Notes: a model not told the origin generated them from the letters alone. 64,000 bases of DNA from Actinokineospora inagensis DSM 44258 (GCF_000482865.1 NZ_AXWW01000010.1:62001-126000), one strand, 5' to 3'; shown: positions 1 through 9,796, counted from the first letter of the stretch. Numbers and translations are program-made.

Positions 1-499
1 CCGCCAGCACCAGCCACCGGCCGTCGGCGTGCCGGACCCTGGCGTCCACCTCGACCTGGGTGCCGGGCGCGGCGGCCAGCGAGCCGAACGCGCGCTGCAG
101 GCCCGCGAGGTCGTGCGGGTGCACCAGGTCGCGCATCTGCCGCGGGGTGATCGAGCCGACCGGGTAGCCGAGCACGTCGTGCAGGGCGTCGGCGGCCGCG
201 CTCATGGTGCCGTCCTCGGCCACCGTGACCACCAGCGCCCGGTCGGCGACCGGCTGCGGGCCGCTTCGCGGGCGGGGCACGTCGGCCGGGTCCGTGTCGC
301 GCACGTCGAGGGCGCGCACCAAGCCGATGACCGAGCGCAGCACCGTCGTGTCGTGCGGGTCGAGCCCGCCGAGGACGGCCTCGCCGAGCAGATCGGCCAC
401 CTGGCTGGGATCGTCCTCGGCGCCGAGCAGCCGGGTGGCCTCGTCGAGCAGGCCCGCGAGCGCGGGCCGAGCGCGGTGACCTGGCTGGTCCGACGACAT
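1..499 (-). CDS. PAS-domain signalling protein, N-terminal part (runs off left edge)
   Basis: Only the first 166 codons lie in the window; the gene continues past position 1. The ATG at 497-499 has GGAG seven bases upstream, which fixes the start. The first 75 or so residues are a unique acidic segment. From about residue 88 the chain reads like a PAS fold, with DALHDVLGYPVGSITP and VHPHDL, and it closely resembles the first PAS domain of the kinase at 699. The two genes are divergent and share a 199-bp intergenic region, so they may form one sensory system. The output domain (kinase, phosphatase or cyclase) is outside the window and cannot be named. Confidence 0.75.
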   Translation of the reverse strand, partial: MSSDQPGHRARPALAGLLDEATRLLGAEDDPSQVADLLGEAVLGGLDPHDTTVLRSVIGLVRALDVRDTDPADVPRPRSGPQPVADRALVVTVAEDGTMSAAADALHDVLGYPVGSITPRQMRDLVHPHDLAGLQRAFGSLAAAPGTQVEVDARVRHADGRWLVLA

Positions 500-698
500 T
501 GATTCACTCCACTGGCGGTACGGGGCGTCCCCCGCGCCACATTACGAGCGCGGCCGGTCCGGGAGCGCTCATCTGGTCCACCTGGGACGTTTTTCACCAC
601 ATCGGGTGGTGGCCGGTAGCGAAACCGGTGCGGAACGGTTGTCCCGACCGAGACCGGGGGGTCCACGTTCGACACACTGATCACGACAAGGAGGTCAG

Positions 699-2447
699 AT
701 GGCGGACACCACCGCGGGTTCCCCGTGGGACTGCGCGGCCGCGGTGCGCGCCGTGACGTGGGCCGACCGCTCGGGCCGGGCCGTCCACGCCGCGCTCGCC
801 CTGCTGCGCGCCCTGCCCGGGGTGGTCGACGCGGGGGTCGGGTCCCCGGTGGACGGTGCGACCACCACCGTCGCGCTGACCTCCGGCGGGGTGGTGTCGG
901 TGCGCTGCGACGGCGAGCCGGACCCGCGGCTGGCCCCGCTGGTGGACACCGTGGCGGCCACCCTGGACGCGGCGCGGGCGGACGAGGTGATCGACTTCCG
1001 GGACGCGGTGATCGCCCAGATGCCCAGCATCGCCGCCCTGTTCGGCCCGGACGACCTGCTCCGCTGGAGCAACATGGTGCACTGGCCGGACGGCACCCCG
1101 GTCCGCTACGGCGAGACCACGCTGTCCGCGATCACCGCGCTGGTGCACCCGGACGACCAGGCCGCGCTCGGCGCACTGCTGGCGGCGCTGCGCACCGACC
1201 ACCCCGGCGGCCAGGTCCGGCACACGGCCAGGGTGCGCACCCCGGTGGGCTGGCGGGTGCTCGACATCGACCTGCTGGACCGGTTCGACGACCCGGTGAT
1301 CGGTGGCCTGGTCGCCTTCGCGCACGACGTGACCGAGCTGCAGGAAGCCCAGCGGCGCAACAAGGTCACCGCGACCCGGCTCAAGGTGCTCGTCGACTCG
1401 CTGCAGGTCGGGGTGCTGCTGCAGGACGACGACCGGGTGCTGATGATCGCCAACACGACCGCGACCACGATCCTGGAGCTGCGCAAGCCCCCGGCGGAAC
1501 TGGGTGGGCTGCCCGCCGAGGTGGTGCGCGGCCTGCGCGGCATGCCGCCCGAGTACTACGCGGAGCTCGACGAGCTCGCCCGCCGGTGCATGGCCGAGGG
1601 GGTGCCGGTGCGCGGGGCGGTGGTGAACCTCGGGCCGAACCGGGTGGTGGAGGTGGACTTCGTCCCGGTCGAGGTGAGCGAGGAACACCTGGGGCACCTG
1701 TGGGTGCTGCGGGATGTCACCGAGCAGGTGGAGTCGCAACGCTCGCTGCGCCGCCGCAACGCGGAGCTGTCCCGGTTGGCGTCGTTGAAGACCGAGTTCA
1801 TCGCGACCGTGTCGCACGAGCTGCGCACCCCGCTGACGACGTTGACCTCGTTGGCACCGCTGCTGATCGACGGCCACGGCGACCCGACGCTGGCGCAGGC
1901 GGTCGACCGGAACGTGCACCGGATGGCGACCCTGGTCGAGACGCTGCTGTTCCTGGCCGGGCTCGAGTCGCACAGCCGGACGTTGACGTTGACGCCGATC
2001 ACGATGGAATCGTTGGTGAGCGAGCAGATCGCCACCCTGTCGTCGGCCGCGGCGGCCCGCACGGTCGCCGTGCGCGACACCACGGCCGAGCGGACGACGG
2101 TGCTCTCCGGCGACCGGGACCTGTTGGCGCGCATGATCCACCACATCGTCGCCGCCGCGATCGGCAGCTCACCACCGTCGGCCGCGGTGCACGTGCACTC
2201 GGTCGGCGCGATCACCGGGTGGGTGCTGGAGGTCACCGACGAGAACCCGCTGCCCGGCGACTCCGGCAGGCTGTTCACCAGCATGCCCAGCGGCGAGAGC
2301 GACCCGCTGATGGGCTCCGGCCTCGGCCTGGTGCTGGCGCGCGCCATCGCCGAGCGGCACGGCGGCGAGATGCTGCTGGAACCCGCGCACAGCGGCCGCG
2401 GCACGACGATCCGGGTGGAACTCCCGCTCGCGGGCCCCGGTTCATAG
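699..2447 (+). CDS. PAS-containing sensor histidine kinase-like protein with degenerate ATP-binding site
   Basis: The 582-residue protein has no membrane segment, so it should act in the cytoplasm. It shows an N-terminal region (1-95), a PAS domain (about 101-215, with VHPDDQAAL and HDVTELQEAQ), a second PAS-like domain (about 225-345, ending in LRDVTEQVE), and a HisKA domain with SHELRTPL, where H373 is the expected phospho-acceptor. The ATPase domain keeps the G2 box GSGLGLVLA near residue 539. However, the N-box helix reads RMIHHIVAAAIGSS without the usual Asn, and the G1 box is DENPLP rather than DxGxG. The start ATG has GGAGG seven bases upstream. The protein may be a weak kinase or a phosphatase or scaffold; no response regulator is adjacent. 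Confidence 0.8.
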   Translation: MADTTAGSPWDCAAAVRAVTWADRSGRAVHAALALLRALPGVVDAGVGSPVDGATTTVALTSGGVVSVRCDGEPDPRLAPLVDTVAATLDAARADEVIDFRDAVIAQMPSIAALFGPDDLLRWSNMVHWPDGTPVRYGETTLSAITALVHPDDQAALGALLAALRTDHPGGQVRHTARVRTPVGWRVLDIDLLDRFDDPVIGGLVAFAHDVTELQEAQRRNKVTATRLKVLVDSLQVGVLLQDDDRVLMIANTTATTILELRKPPAELGGLPAEVVRGLRGMPPEYYAELDELARRCMAEGVPVRGAVVNLGPNRVVEVDFVPVEVSEEHLGHLWVLRDVTEQVESQRSLRRRNAELSRLASLKTEFIATVSHELRTPLTTLTSLAPLLIDGHGDPTLAQAVDRNVHRMATLVETLLFLAGLESHSRTLTLTPITMESLVSEQIATLSSAAAARTVAVRDTTAERTTVLSGDRDLLARMIHHIVAAAIGSSPPSAAVHVHSVGAITGWVLEVTDENPLPGDSGRLFTSMPSGESDPLMGSGLGLVLARAIAERHGGEMLLEPAHSGRGTTIRVELPLAGPGS

Positions 2448-2522
2448 GGTCCGGTCAGCGGCGGCACAGGAAACGCACAGGGCGCGGGTCGATCCTCGGT
2501 GGTGGAGAAGAGGAGGCCCGGA

Positions 2523-3164
2523 ATGAACCCCACCTGGCACCTGGCCGGAGCCCAGGGCACCCGGCACGTCAACGCGGACGCGGTCGCCTCCCGCGGTGGC
2601 CGGGTCTTCGCGCTGGCCGACGGCATCGGCGACAACGCGGTCGCGGCGGGAGCGGCCAAACTCGCCGCCACCACCGCTGTGATGGCGGCCTCGCCGCGCG
2701 AGGGTGTCCTTGCCGCCCAACAAGCCCTGCGCGCCCTGCCATCCGGCGACTGCGTGTTGGTCGTCGCGCACGTCACCGACCTCGGCTACCGGGTGGCCTG
2801 GGTGGGCGACGCCCGCGCGTACACGTGGGACGGCACGGTGGTCCGGCAACTCACCCACGACCACACGATCGCCCAGTACTTCGCCGACCGGGGCGTCGAA
2901 GTGGCCGCACACCTGGCGAACGTCGTGACTTCGAGCGTCCGCACCGCAACCGACATCGGCGAGGTGGACACCTACCACCGGGGCGGCCTGCTGCTCACCA
3001 GCGACGGTGTCCACAAGGGACTGTCCGACACCTCGATCGCCTCCCTGGTCCGGCGCTCACCCGACCCGGCCGCGGCACTCGTGTCATCGGCCCCCGGCAA
3101 CGACAACGCGACCGCGCTCATGGTGGAACGCGGCGCGGAACTGCCGATCTTCGTCGCCGCCTAG
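2523..3164 (+). CDS. PP2C-family serine/threonine protein phosphatase
   Basis: This soluble 213-residue protein is a compact PP2C (PPM) phosphatase that would remove phosphate from Ser/Thr residues using two metal ions. Metal-site motifs are present in order: NADAVAS and ALADGIGDN near the N-terminus, WVGDARAY in the middle, LLTSDGVHKGL, and GNDNATALM near the end. An upstream in-frame GTG at 2499 exists, but AGGAGG lies six bases before the ATG at 2523, so the shorter start is chosen. It follows the PAS kinase by 75 bp on the same strand and may be co-transcribed with it. Its stop overlaps the stop of the opposing FMN reductase gene. Confidence 0.85.
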   Translation: MNPTWHLAGAQGTRHVNADAVASRGGRVFALADGIGDNAVAAGAAKLAATTAVMAASPREGVLAAQQALRALPSGDCVLVVAHVTDLGYRVAWVGDARAYTWDGTVVRQLTHDHTIAQYFADRGVEVAAHLANVVTSSVRTATDIGEVDTYHRGGLLLTSDGVHKGLSDTSIASLVRRSPDPAAALVSSAPGNDNATALMVERGAELPIFVAA

Positions 3165-3736
3165 ACGGACGCGGAGGTCTCCTGCCGCAGCGGTGCGAGC
3201 GCGGTGCTCCAGGCGACAACCTGGTCGAGCATCGTCGTGACGGCAGGCCGGTTGTAGTCATTCGGCTTGAACACGGAGAAATTCTCGAACTCGGTGAGCA
3301 ACGACAGCACGACCTGCTGCCGCACATCAGCCATCTGCAACTCCCCCGCGACAAGCCGCAGGTGCTCCACGGCCCGCGCACCCCCGGCCGACCCGTAGGA
3401 GACGAACCCGACGGCCTTGTTGTTCCACTCCGCGTACAAGAAGTCGATGGCGTTCTTGAGGACCCCGGACGTACTGTGGTTGTACTCCGGGGTGACCATG
3501 ACGAACCCGTCATAGGCCGCGATCTTCGCCGCCCACTCGCGGGTGTGCTCGTTCTGGTACTGCCCAAGCGACGCCGGAATCGGCTCGTCCAAGTGCGGCA
3601 ACGGGTAGTCGCGCAGATCGATCAGGTCGAAATCCGCGTCCCCCCGCCCGTCGGCCAGCCCGTACACCCACCTGGCCACCTGCTCCCCCACCCGATTCGG
3701 CCGCGTACTCCCGATGATGATGCCGATCCGCGTCAT
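3161..3736 (-). CDS. NADPH-dependent FMN reductase family protein
   Basis: The 191-residue flavodoxin-fold enzyme is expected to bind FMN and reduce quinones, azo compounds or free flavin with NAD(P)H. The FMN phosphate-binding loop is IIGSTRPNR (residues 7-15), and the second flavin contact is TPEYNHSTSG (82-91), both diagnostic of the family. GGAGG sits nine bases before the ATG. The gene is convergent with the PP2C gene, and the two stop codons overlap on opposite strands (CTAG at 3161-3164), so there is no room for a terminator between them. Substrate cannot be told from sequence. Confidence 0.88.
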   Translation of the reverse strand: MTRIGIIIGSTRPNRVGEQVARWVYGLADGRGDADFDLIDLRDYPLPHLDEPIPASLGQYQNEHTREWAAKIAAYDGFVMVTPEYNHSTSGVLKNAIDFLYAEWNNKAVGFVSYGSAGGARAVEHLRLVAGELQMADVRQQVVLSLLTEFENFSVFKPNDYNRPAVTTMLDQVVAWSTALAPLRQETSASV

Positions 3737-3935
3737 ATGCCCAGCCCTCCTGGTCGATTCGTGCCTTTCGGAGCGTACGACGACTTTTGTGCCACCTCGG
3801 CTTCCGCGGTGGTGGTTGAACCTCTTTTCGTTGCCCCACCAGGTAAGTGTCGGTCTGTGTCCTGTCCGGACTTCACCCGTCCAGGCGACAAAACTTATCC
3901 ACAGGCTGGCTCTGTCGGCCCGTTGCCAAGATCCA

Positions 3936-3958
3936 CTGTCGGTGAGGGCCAGTAGACT
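3936..3958 (+). promoter_or_regulatory. RecA-NDp/PafBC-type promoter motif
   Basis: CTGTCGGTG, eight bases, then TAGACT. This matches the mycobacterial DNA-damage promoter pattern tTGTCRGtg-N8-TAnnnT. A TTATCCACA box lies 32 bases upstream. The motif faces the CRISPR array, whose first repeat begins 200 bases downstream. No intact gene starts in between. Confidence 0.55.
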
Positions 3959-4059
3959 GGCCTCGGGGACGCCCCCCGGGAAGGGTGGGGGCCGGGCTGC
4001 GCCCGGTGGGGCGGCGGTAAGAGGTGGTGGTTGGGGGGTGTGGCTGGGGTAGGGCTGGT

Positions 4060-4158
4060 AGTTGAGTGGGTTGTGCGATCATGGGCGGGGTGTGGGGGCG
4101 GCGGCAGAAAGTGAATGAGAATTGGCGTTGGCCGCTCTGAACCCGCAGGTCAAGAAGT
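4060..4158 (+). promoter_or_regulatory. Probable CRISPR leader
   Basis: The stretch directly before the first repeat is less G-rich than its surroundings. It lies at the end where all repeats match the consensus, and the opposite end carries the decayed repeats. That polarity places the leader here. The leader boundary itself is an estimate. Confidence 0.4.
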
Positions 4159-5099
4159 GTCCTCCCCGCGCACGCGGGGCTGTTCCCCACCACCGAGATG
4201 TTGGCTTGGGGCTTACGGAGTCCTCCCCGCGCACGCGGGGCTGTTCCCCCGCTCGCCTAGGAGAAGACCGGCATGACGCAGTCCTCCCCGCGCACGCGGG
4301 GCTGTTCCGTGCACATGTGCACTTGTACAGTGGTCGTGGGTGTCCTCCCCGCGCACGCGGGGCTGTTCCGATCGGTCGCGGGCTGCCCCATTGTGATCCC
4401 TTGTCCTCCCCGCGCACGCGGGGCTGTTCCCACCGCAGTCGGGGCTGATCGCCGGGTGGCGCGGTCCTCCCCGCGCACGCGGGGCTGTTCCCAGCAGGCT
4501 GGCGTAGGTGTGCCGCAGGGTGTGGTCCTCCCCGCGCACGCGGGGCTGTTCCCAACCCGAGTGGTCCGCGACCTCCACCGTCAACGTCCTCCCCGCGCAC
4601 GCGGGGCTGTTCCCTTGAGGACGTGCGCGGCCACCACAGCCGGACCGTCCTCCCCGCGCACGCGGGGCTGTTCCAGCTCGGGCAGGCGCTTGGGGTTCCA
4701 GCGGTCGTCCTTCCCGCGTACGCGGGGCTGTTCCCCCGGCGACACCCAGCAGCCAGGCCGTGGCCTGGTCCTCCCCGCGCACGCGGGGCTGTTCCGCGAA
4801 GTACTTCGCCTGGTCGACCTTGAGCATGTCCTCCCCACGCACGCGGGGCTGTTCCCAGCTTGGCGTCGTAAGTGGGGACGAGGGGGATGTCATCCCCGCG
4901 CACGCGGGGCTGTTCCGTTGACGCGCTCTTTCTCCCGCACCCCGGCGACGTCATCCCCGTGCACGCGGGGCTGCTTCCTTGGTCCACAGCGCGAGCGGGC
5001 TCGCCCACACGTCGTCCCCGTGTGCGCGGGGCTGTTCCCGAGTTCGTCCGGGGCGGATATTTGTGGCTTCCGCGGTCCCCGTGCACGCAGGGCTGGTCC
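4159..5099 (+). CRISPR. CRISPR array, type I-E-like repeat, 16 repeats and 15 spacers
   Basis: Repeats of 28 bp begin at 4159, 4220, 4281, 4342, 4403, 4464, 4525, 4586, 4647, 4707, 4768, 4828, 4889, 4950, 5011 and 5072, a period of 61 (twice 60). The repeat starts GTCCTCCCC, has the CCCCGCG/CGCGGGG hairpin, and ends GGGGCTGTTCC, as in actinobacterial type I-E systems. Spacers are 32-33 bp. The first nine repeats are identical. From 4889 on, the start becomes GTCATCC or GTCGTCC, the 4950 copy has an extra base, and the last (5072) is strongly decayed, so the array runs left to right from its leader. No cas gene is in the window. Long open frames across this stretch are repeat artefacts. Confidence 0.97.
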
Positions 5100-5206
5100 G
5101 GACGGCTCGCGGGCTAGTTCGGGTGTTGGTGGGGCCATTGCGGGTGGGGCTCGGCAGCCCCAGCCGGTGAAGGGCGGGGCGGGTGGGGCTGCCGAGGGTT
5201 GAGGGG

Positions 5207-7138
5207 TTAGATGGTGAAGCGGCCGACGATGCCGCGCATGCGTTCGGCGGTGCCTGCGAGTTCGTCGGCGGCGAGGGCGGTCGACACGGCGCCTGCGGTG
5301 GTTTGGCGGTTGTCGTCGACGACGGTGGTGATGCCGGTGGCGATGTCGCGGGCGTCGGCGGCGACCTGGCTGATGGCGCGGCTCATGTCGCCGGTGGTGG
5401 CGGACTGCTCCTCCACGGCGGCGGCGATGGTGGTTTGGAACTCGTTGATCCGGCCGATGACGGTGGCGATGCCCGCGATGGCGGCGACGGCGGCCCGTGC
5501 GTCCGACTGGATCGTCTCGACGCGGGCGGAGATGTCGCCGGTGGCCCGGCTCGTCTCCTGGGCCAGGTCCTTGACCTCGCTGGCGACGACCGCGAAGCCC
5601 TTGCCGGACTCGCCCGCCCTGGCCGCCTCGATGGTCGCGTTCAGCGCCAACAGGTTCGTCTGGTCGGCGATGGCGGTGATGACCTTGACGACCTCGCCGA
5701 TCTGCTTGGAGCTGTCCTCCAGCCGGGCGATGGTGGCCTGCGTCGCCACCGCGGCGTCCGCGGCCTCGTCGGCGACGGCGGCGGCGCGGCTGGCGCCGCT
5801 GGAGATCTCGTCGATGGCGGCGGTCATGCCCTCGGCGCCGGTGGACACCTCGGACACGTGCTCGGACACCTGGTTGGCGATGTCGCCGACCTCGCCCGCC
5901 CGGCTCACGCTGGACTCGGCGTTGCGGCGCAGCTCGCCGGACACGGCGGACAGCTCGGTCGAGGCGCTGGCGACGCCCTCGGCGTTGCCCTGCAGCTCCT
6001 CGATGGCGGACTTGACCCGGCCGAGGGCGTCGTTGAGCGCGGTGCCCATCTGGCCGACCTCGTCGCCGGTGTCGACGACGACGCGCTGGGTGAGGTCACC
6101 GGCGGCCAGGGCGCGCAGGGTGCCGACGGTGCGGCGCAGCGGCACGGTGGCCGACAGGTAGAAACCGACCAGCAGGTAGCCGACCAGCAGCACGGCGAAC
6201 AGGGTGGCGAGCTCGACCACCAGGGCCTTCTGCTCGAACCCGGAGATCCGGGTGTCCAGCAGCCCGTCCAGCTCGGGGCCGAGCTTGTCCACCAGGTCGG
6301 CGGCGGCGGCGCGGGCCGCGTCCCCCGCGGCGGCGGTGATCGCGGTCAGCGAACCCGACGACACGGCGGTGTTGACCTGGGTCAGCACGGCGCCGACCGC
6401 GGTCCGCTCGGCGTCCACAGTGGACTGCAGGGCGACCAGCGACGACCGCTCGGTCTGGGCCAGCGAGGTCTTCAGGCCGGTGTCGACGGCGTCCTGGGTG
6501 CTGGCCAGCGCGCCCGCGGCCTTGGCCAGGGCGAGCCGGGTGGTCTCGGCCCGCTTGTCGGAGCCGTCCCGCACGGCGAGGGTGGCGTCGTCGACGACCT
6601 GACCGGTGAGGTCGAGCAGGGCCGGGAGCCGGAACACGAGCGCGTCCATGACGTAGTAAGAGTCGAGGTCCGGGTCCAGGGTCAGGTTCGAGGCGTCGGA
6701 GATGTGCACGGCCAGCGTCAGCAGGGCGTTGGTCGCGGTGGTGTAGGCGTCGTAGGCGGTCTGGCCCGCGCCAGCGGCGGTCGCGGTGGACAGGGCGGAC
6801 TTGGCCTCCTGCCACGACGACGACACGCCCAACTCGGCGCCGTACTGCTTGTCGACGGCGTCCACGGCGGTCACCTTGTCGGCGAACGACGACGCGGCCG
6901 AGCCGGACGACGCGGTCTTGCGGGCGTCGACGGCGGCGCTGGTCAGGGTCAGGACCGGGCGCAGGTAGGCGACGCCGTCGCGCTCCTGCGCGCTGAAGTC
7001 GACCTGCGAGGTCTGGATGCCGATGTAGCCCCAGGCGACGAAGCCGAGCGGCAGCAGCAGCACGACGGTCAGCAACAGGATCTTGTAGGCGTACTTCAGT
7101 CTGCCGAGTAGAGCACTCGCGGGCGCGAACAGGGACAC
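5207..7138 (-). CDS. Methyl-accepting chemotaxis protein
   Basis: This 643-residue membrane chemoreceptor passes ligand signals to CheA/CheW. It has a first membrane helix at about 17-40, an extracytoplasmic helical sensor domain of about 270 residues, a second membrane helix near 315-335, a HAMP domain directly after it ([13 protein letters not shown]), and the long cytoplasmic coiled coil whose hairpin tip reads [19 protein letters not shown], the receptor signature. The GTG start at 7136-7138 has GAGGAG ten bases upstream; no ATG alternative fits the membrane helix. A sigma-28-type promoter lies at 7176-7203. No adaptor or kinase gene is adjacent; the chemosensory genes lie about 40 kb to the right. 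The ligand is unknown. Confidence 0.93.
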   Translation of the reverse strand: MSLFAPASALLGRLKYAYKILLLTVVLLLPLGFVAWGYIGIQTSQVDFSAQERDGVAYLRPVLTLTSAAVDARKTASSGSAASSFADKVTAVDAVDKQYGAELGVSSSWQEAKSALSTATAAGAGQTAYDAYTTATNALLTLAVHISDASNLTLDPDLDSYYVMDALVFRLPALLDLTGQVVDDATLAVRDGSDKRAETTRLALAKAAGALASTQDAVDTGLKTSLAQTERSSLVALQSTVDAERTAVGAVLTQVNTAVSSGSLTAITAAAGDAARAAAADLVDKLGPELDGLLDTRISGFEQKALVVELATLFAVLLVGYLLVGFYLSATVPLRRTVGTLRALAAGDLTQRVVVDTGDEVGQMGTALNDALGRVKSAIEELQGNAEGVASASTELSAVSGELRRNAESSVSRAGEVGDIANQVSEHVSEVSTGAEGMTAAIDEISSGASRAAAVADEAADAAVATQATIARLEDSSKQIGEVVKVITAIADQTNLLALNATIEAARAGESGKGFAVVASEVKDLAQETSRATGDISARVETIQSDARAAVAAIAGIATVIGRINEFQTTIAAAVEEQSATTGDMSRAISQVAADARDIATGITTVVDDNRQTTAGAVSTALAADELAGTAERMRGIVGRFTI

Positions 7139-7175
7139 GGCCTACTCCTCACCGAGGGCACGTTCGTTTCCCGGA

Positions 7176-7203
7176 CACTCGGCTCGGCCGCCGTGCAGTT
7201 AAG
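7176..7203 (-). promoter_or_regulatory. Sigma-28-type promoter of the chemoreceptor
   Basis: Read on the minus strand: CTTAA, 15 bases, GCCGAGTG, ending 37 bases before the GTG start. It follows the CTNAN-N15-GCCGANNN layout seen at the other flagellar promoters here. Confidence 0.6.
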
Positions 7204-7240
7204 GACATCACCCCCGAAAGGGGCAGGTCGCTACCGGAAC

Positions 7241-9205
7241 TCACCCGACGTGCACCCCGGGCCTGCGCCGGGGGTCCGGTTCGGCGGTGCGCAGGATCTC
7301 CCGGGTGACCGGGGCCGTGTCGCCCTGGCCGAGCAGCAGGTACCGGAACAGGTGGGTGATGGGGTTGCCCTCGGACCACTCGAAGTAGCAGCGCGGCCGC
7401 ACCCCGGTGGCGTCGCGCAGCGCCAGCAGGATCGCGGCGATCGCGTTCGGCGCGGCGGGGCTGTCCGCGCGCAGCACCCGGTGGCCGTTGACGTCGACTC
7501 CGCGCACCCGCAGCACGTCGCTGAAGTCGGACGGGTCGATCACGTCGATCTCCAGGAACAGCACGTCGGCCGAGCCGGGCACCGGGTTGAGGCCGCGCTG
7601 CTCGGCCTCCTTCGCGGCGTACTCGGCCGCGTCGCCCGCCTGCCGCTTGTTGGCGATGATGCTCAACCGGCCGTCGTGCTCGATGGAGTCGGTGACGAAC
7701 CGGCGGGCCTCCTCGTCGAACTCGATCCGCTCGGCGCGCAGCTCGGTGGTCCGGGTGACCCGGGAGATCAGCGACACGACGATGATCGCGGCGACGAAGA
7801 TGGCCGAGATGGCGATCCCGTCCGGCTTCTCGATCACGTTGGCCACCAGCGCGTAGAGCAGCACCAGGGTCAGCACCGAGAACCCGACCCCGGAGGCGGC
7901 GTGCTTGCGGCGGATCGCGGAGACGGTGACGGCGAACGCGCCGGACACCATCATCGCCAGGATGCCGGTGGCGTAGGCCCCGGCCTGGGCGTCGACGTTC
8001 GCGTCGAACGCGATGGTGATGCCGATGTTGGTGGCGGTGTAGACCAGCACGACCGGGCGGACCGCGCGGCCCCACTCCGGCGCCATCCCGTAGGACGGCA
8101 GGTAGCGCGGCACGATGTTGATCAGGCCCGCCATCGCCGACGCGCCCGCGAACCACAGGATGAGCACGCTGCTGACGTCGTAGGCGGTGCCGAACACCTC
8201 ACCCAACCGGCTGTGCGCGAGGTACGCCAGCGCGCGGCCGACCGCCTGGCCGCCCGGCTGGAACTCCTTCGCCGGGATCAGCACGGTGGTGATCAGGCTG
8301 GTGGACACGAGGTACACCGACATGATCACGGCAGCGGTGGTGAGCAGCTTGCGGGTGTTGTGGATCCGGTTCGCCAGCCGCTGCTCGCCCTTCCCCTTCG
8401 CGGCGATCAGCGGCATCATGCTGACCCCGGTCTCGAACCCGGACAGGCCGAGCACCAGCAGCGGGAAGGCCAGGACGGCGGTACCGGCGAGGTTGCCGCC
8501 CGAGGTCAACGCGGTCCACCAGTCCGACAACTGCGCGCCGTGGCCGAACAACTCCCCCAACCCGACCACGACGATGACCGCGTTGAGCGCGAGGAACACC
8601 GCGACCAGCGGGATCGCCACCGACACGGCCTCGCTGAAGCCGAGCAGGAACACCCCGCCCAGCACCAGCAACAGGACCACGGTCACCCACACCTCGCGGC
8701 CGTGCAGGAACGACGGGAAGAACGGGTTCTCCACCATGTGCACCGTCGCGTCCGCCGCCGACAACGTGATGGTGATGATCCACGAGGTGGCGACGAACCC
8801 GAGCAGCACCAGCACGAACACCTTGCCCCGCCAGAACGGCAGCAGCTTCTCCAGCATCGCCACCGAACCCTGCCCGTTCGGGCTCTCCTTGGCGACGCGC
8901 CGGTACATCGGCAACATGCCGAACAACGTCAACGCCACGATCAGCAACGTCGCGATCGGCGAGATGGCCCCCGCCGCCACCACGGCGATGGCGGGCAGGT
9001 ACGAGAGCGTGGAGAAGTAGTCGACCCCGGTGAGGCACATGACCTTCCACCAGGCCTGCGGCTCCCCGTGCTCCTCCTCACTGGCCCGCCCCACCGGCTG
9101 CACCCGGTGCTCCATCAGCCACCTGGTCACCGCCCGCCGCGGCGGACCCCCCTCCGTCGGCGAGTCCACCTCCGCCGGGAGCAGGTACTCCGGTTCGGTG
9201 CTCAT
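7241..9205 (-). CDS. APC-superfamily amino acid permease
   Basis: The 654-residue integral membrane protein has about 12 hydrophobic segments between residues 60 and 510, then a hydrophilic C-terminal domain of roughly 130 residues. The first segment carries [19 protein letters not shown], typical of large actinobacterial APC permeases, and the middle has [17 protein letters not shown]. It probably moves an amino acid or related solute with protons; the substrate is not visible. The in-frame frame extends to 9286, but ATG at 9203-9205, after GGGACGAG, gives the normal N-terminus. It is separated from the chemoreceptor by 102 bp and seems unrelated to motility. Confidence 0.85.
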   Translation of the reverse strand: MSTEPEYLLPAEVDSPTEGGPPRRAVTRWLMEHRVQPVGRASEEEHGEPQAWWKVMCLTGVDYFSTLSYLPAIAVVAAGAISPIATLLIVALTLFGMLPMYRRVAKESPNGQGSVAMLEKLLPFWRGKVFVLVLLGFVATSWIITITLSAADATVHMVENPFFPSFLHGREVWVTVVLLLVLGGVFLLGFSEAVSVAIPLVAVFLALNAVIVVVGLGELFGHGAQLSDWWTALTSGGNLAGTAVLAFPLLVLGLSGFETGVSMMPLIAAKGKGEQRLANRIHNTRKLLTTAAVIMSVYLVSTSLITTVLIPAKEFQPGGQAVGRALAYLAHSRLGEVFGTAYDVSSVLILWFAGASAMAGLINIVPRYLPSYGMAPEWGRAVRPVVLVYTATNIGITIAFDANVDAQAGAYATGILAMMVSGAFAVTVSAIRRKHAASGVGFSVLTLVLLYALVANVIEKPDGIAISAIFVAAIIVVSLISRVTRTTELRAERIEFDEEARRFVTDSIEHDGRLSIIANKRQAGDAAEYAAKEAEQRGLNPVPGSADVLFLEIDVIDPSDFSDVLRVRGVDVNGHRVLRADSPAAPNAIAAILLALRDATGVRPRCYFEWSEGNPITHLFRYLLLGQGDTAPVTREILRTAEPDPRRRPGVHVG

Positions 9206-9346
9206 CTCGTCCCTGCCGGGGGTGGCGTGCTGCACGGGGTGAAGCATGCCGCATCCGAGTCCATCCCGTGGACCACGCCACTCCACCCACCCGTGTCCGT
9301 GATCACCACCCGCGACGTCGATGCCGACTGAGCAGCCCCCGAATCC

Positions 9347-9369
9347 AGCCTAGTGGGGGGCACCGACAG
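9347..9369 (-). promoter_or_regulatory. RecA-NDp/PafBC-type promoter core (copy A)
   Basis: Read on the minus strand: CTGTCGGTG, eight bases, TAGGCT. A TTGTCCACA box lies upstream at about 9393-9401. It points toward the permease gene start, 142 bases away. Confidence 0.5.
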
Positions 9370-9634
9370 AAACCGGCTCCCGCGTGGCGGCCTGTGGACA
9401 ACCTCGACGGCCGGCCGTTCGACACCACCGGCGCGGCCACGTTCGAGGCACAGCGTCAAGATCAAGCCGGTGCGAGCAGCCCCCGAATCCAGCCTAATGG
9501 GGCGACCCGGGCCGAGACCGGAGTGAGCGGGAGGCTGTGGACGAACAGCCGCGATGGGGATGGTCGAGGTTCGAGCCGACCTGGGGGTCCACACACAGCC
9601 GAGCTGTCCACACCCTCAGCGCAGGACCGGGCTC

Positions 9635-9657
9635 CCGTCGGTGCCGCCCACTAGGCT
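9635..9657 (+). promoter_or_regulatory. RecA-NDp/PafBC-type promoter core (copy C)
   Basis: CCGTCGGTG, eight bases, TAGGCT, with a CTGTCCACA box at 9604-9612. No gene starts downstream on this strand. Confidence 0.5.
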
Positions 9658-9773
9658 CGATTCGGGGGCTGCTCGCACCGGTTCGATCTTGAACCCGGCG
9701 ACGTGGGCCGCTGACAACCCGGCACCGCGGCATCCATCGAGTTGTCCACAGGTCACCACGCGGGACCGCGTTC

Positions 9774-9796
9774 CTGTCGGTGCCCCTGGCTAGGCT
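9774..9796 (+). promoter_or_regulatory. RecA-NDp/PafBC-type promoter core (copy D)
   Basis: CTGTCGGTG, eight bases, TAGGCT, with a TTGTCCACA box at about 9742-9750. The only change from the mycobacterial consensus is the first base. No gene starts downstream on this strand. Confidence 0.5.

Larger units (their letters stand above)
3737..4158. other. Intergenic region between FMN reductase and CRISPR array
   Basis: No convincing gene is visible in these 422 bases. The region contains a TTATCCACA box (3895-3903), a DNA-damage-type promoter motif (3936-3958) pointing toward the CRISPR array, a G-rich stretch (3960-4060) and a less G-rich stretch just before the first repeat that is probably the CRISPR leader. 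The TTATCCACA plus promoter layout is the same as in the repeat block at 9330-10116. Confidence 0.5.

Noticed and set aside
725-3955. 1076-residue plus-strand open frame
   Set aside because: It crosses three real genes, is Arg/Gly/Pro-rich in the manner of GC-rich shadow frames, and has no ribosome binding site or domain.
4079-5086. Long repetitive open frames on both strands across the CRISPR array
   Set aside because: The repeated RVRGED/APRARGG/SPACAGRT units are translations of the CRISPR repeat with 61-bp period, not a protein.
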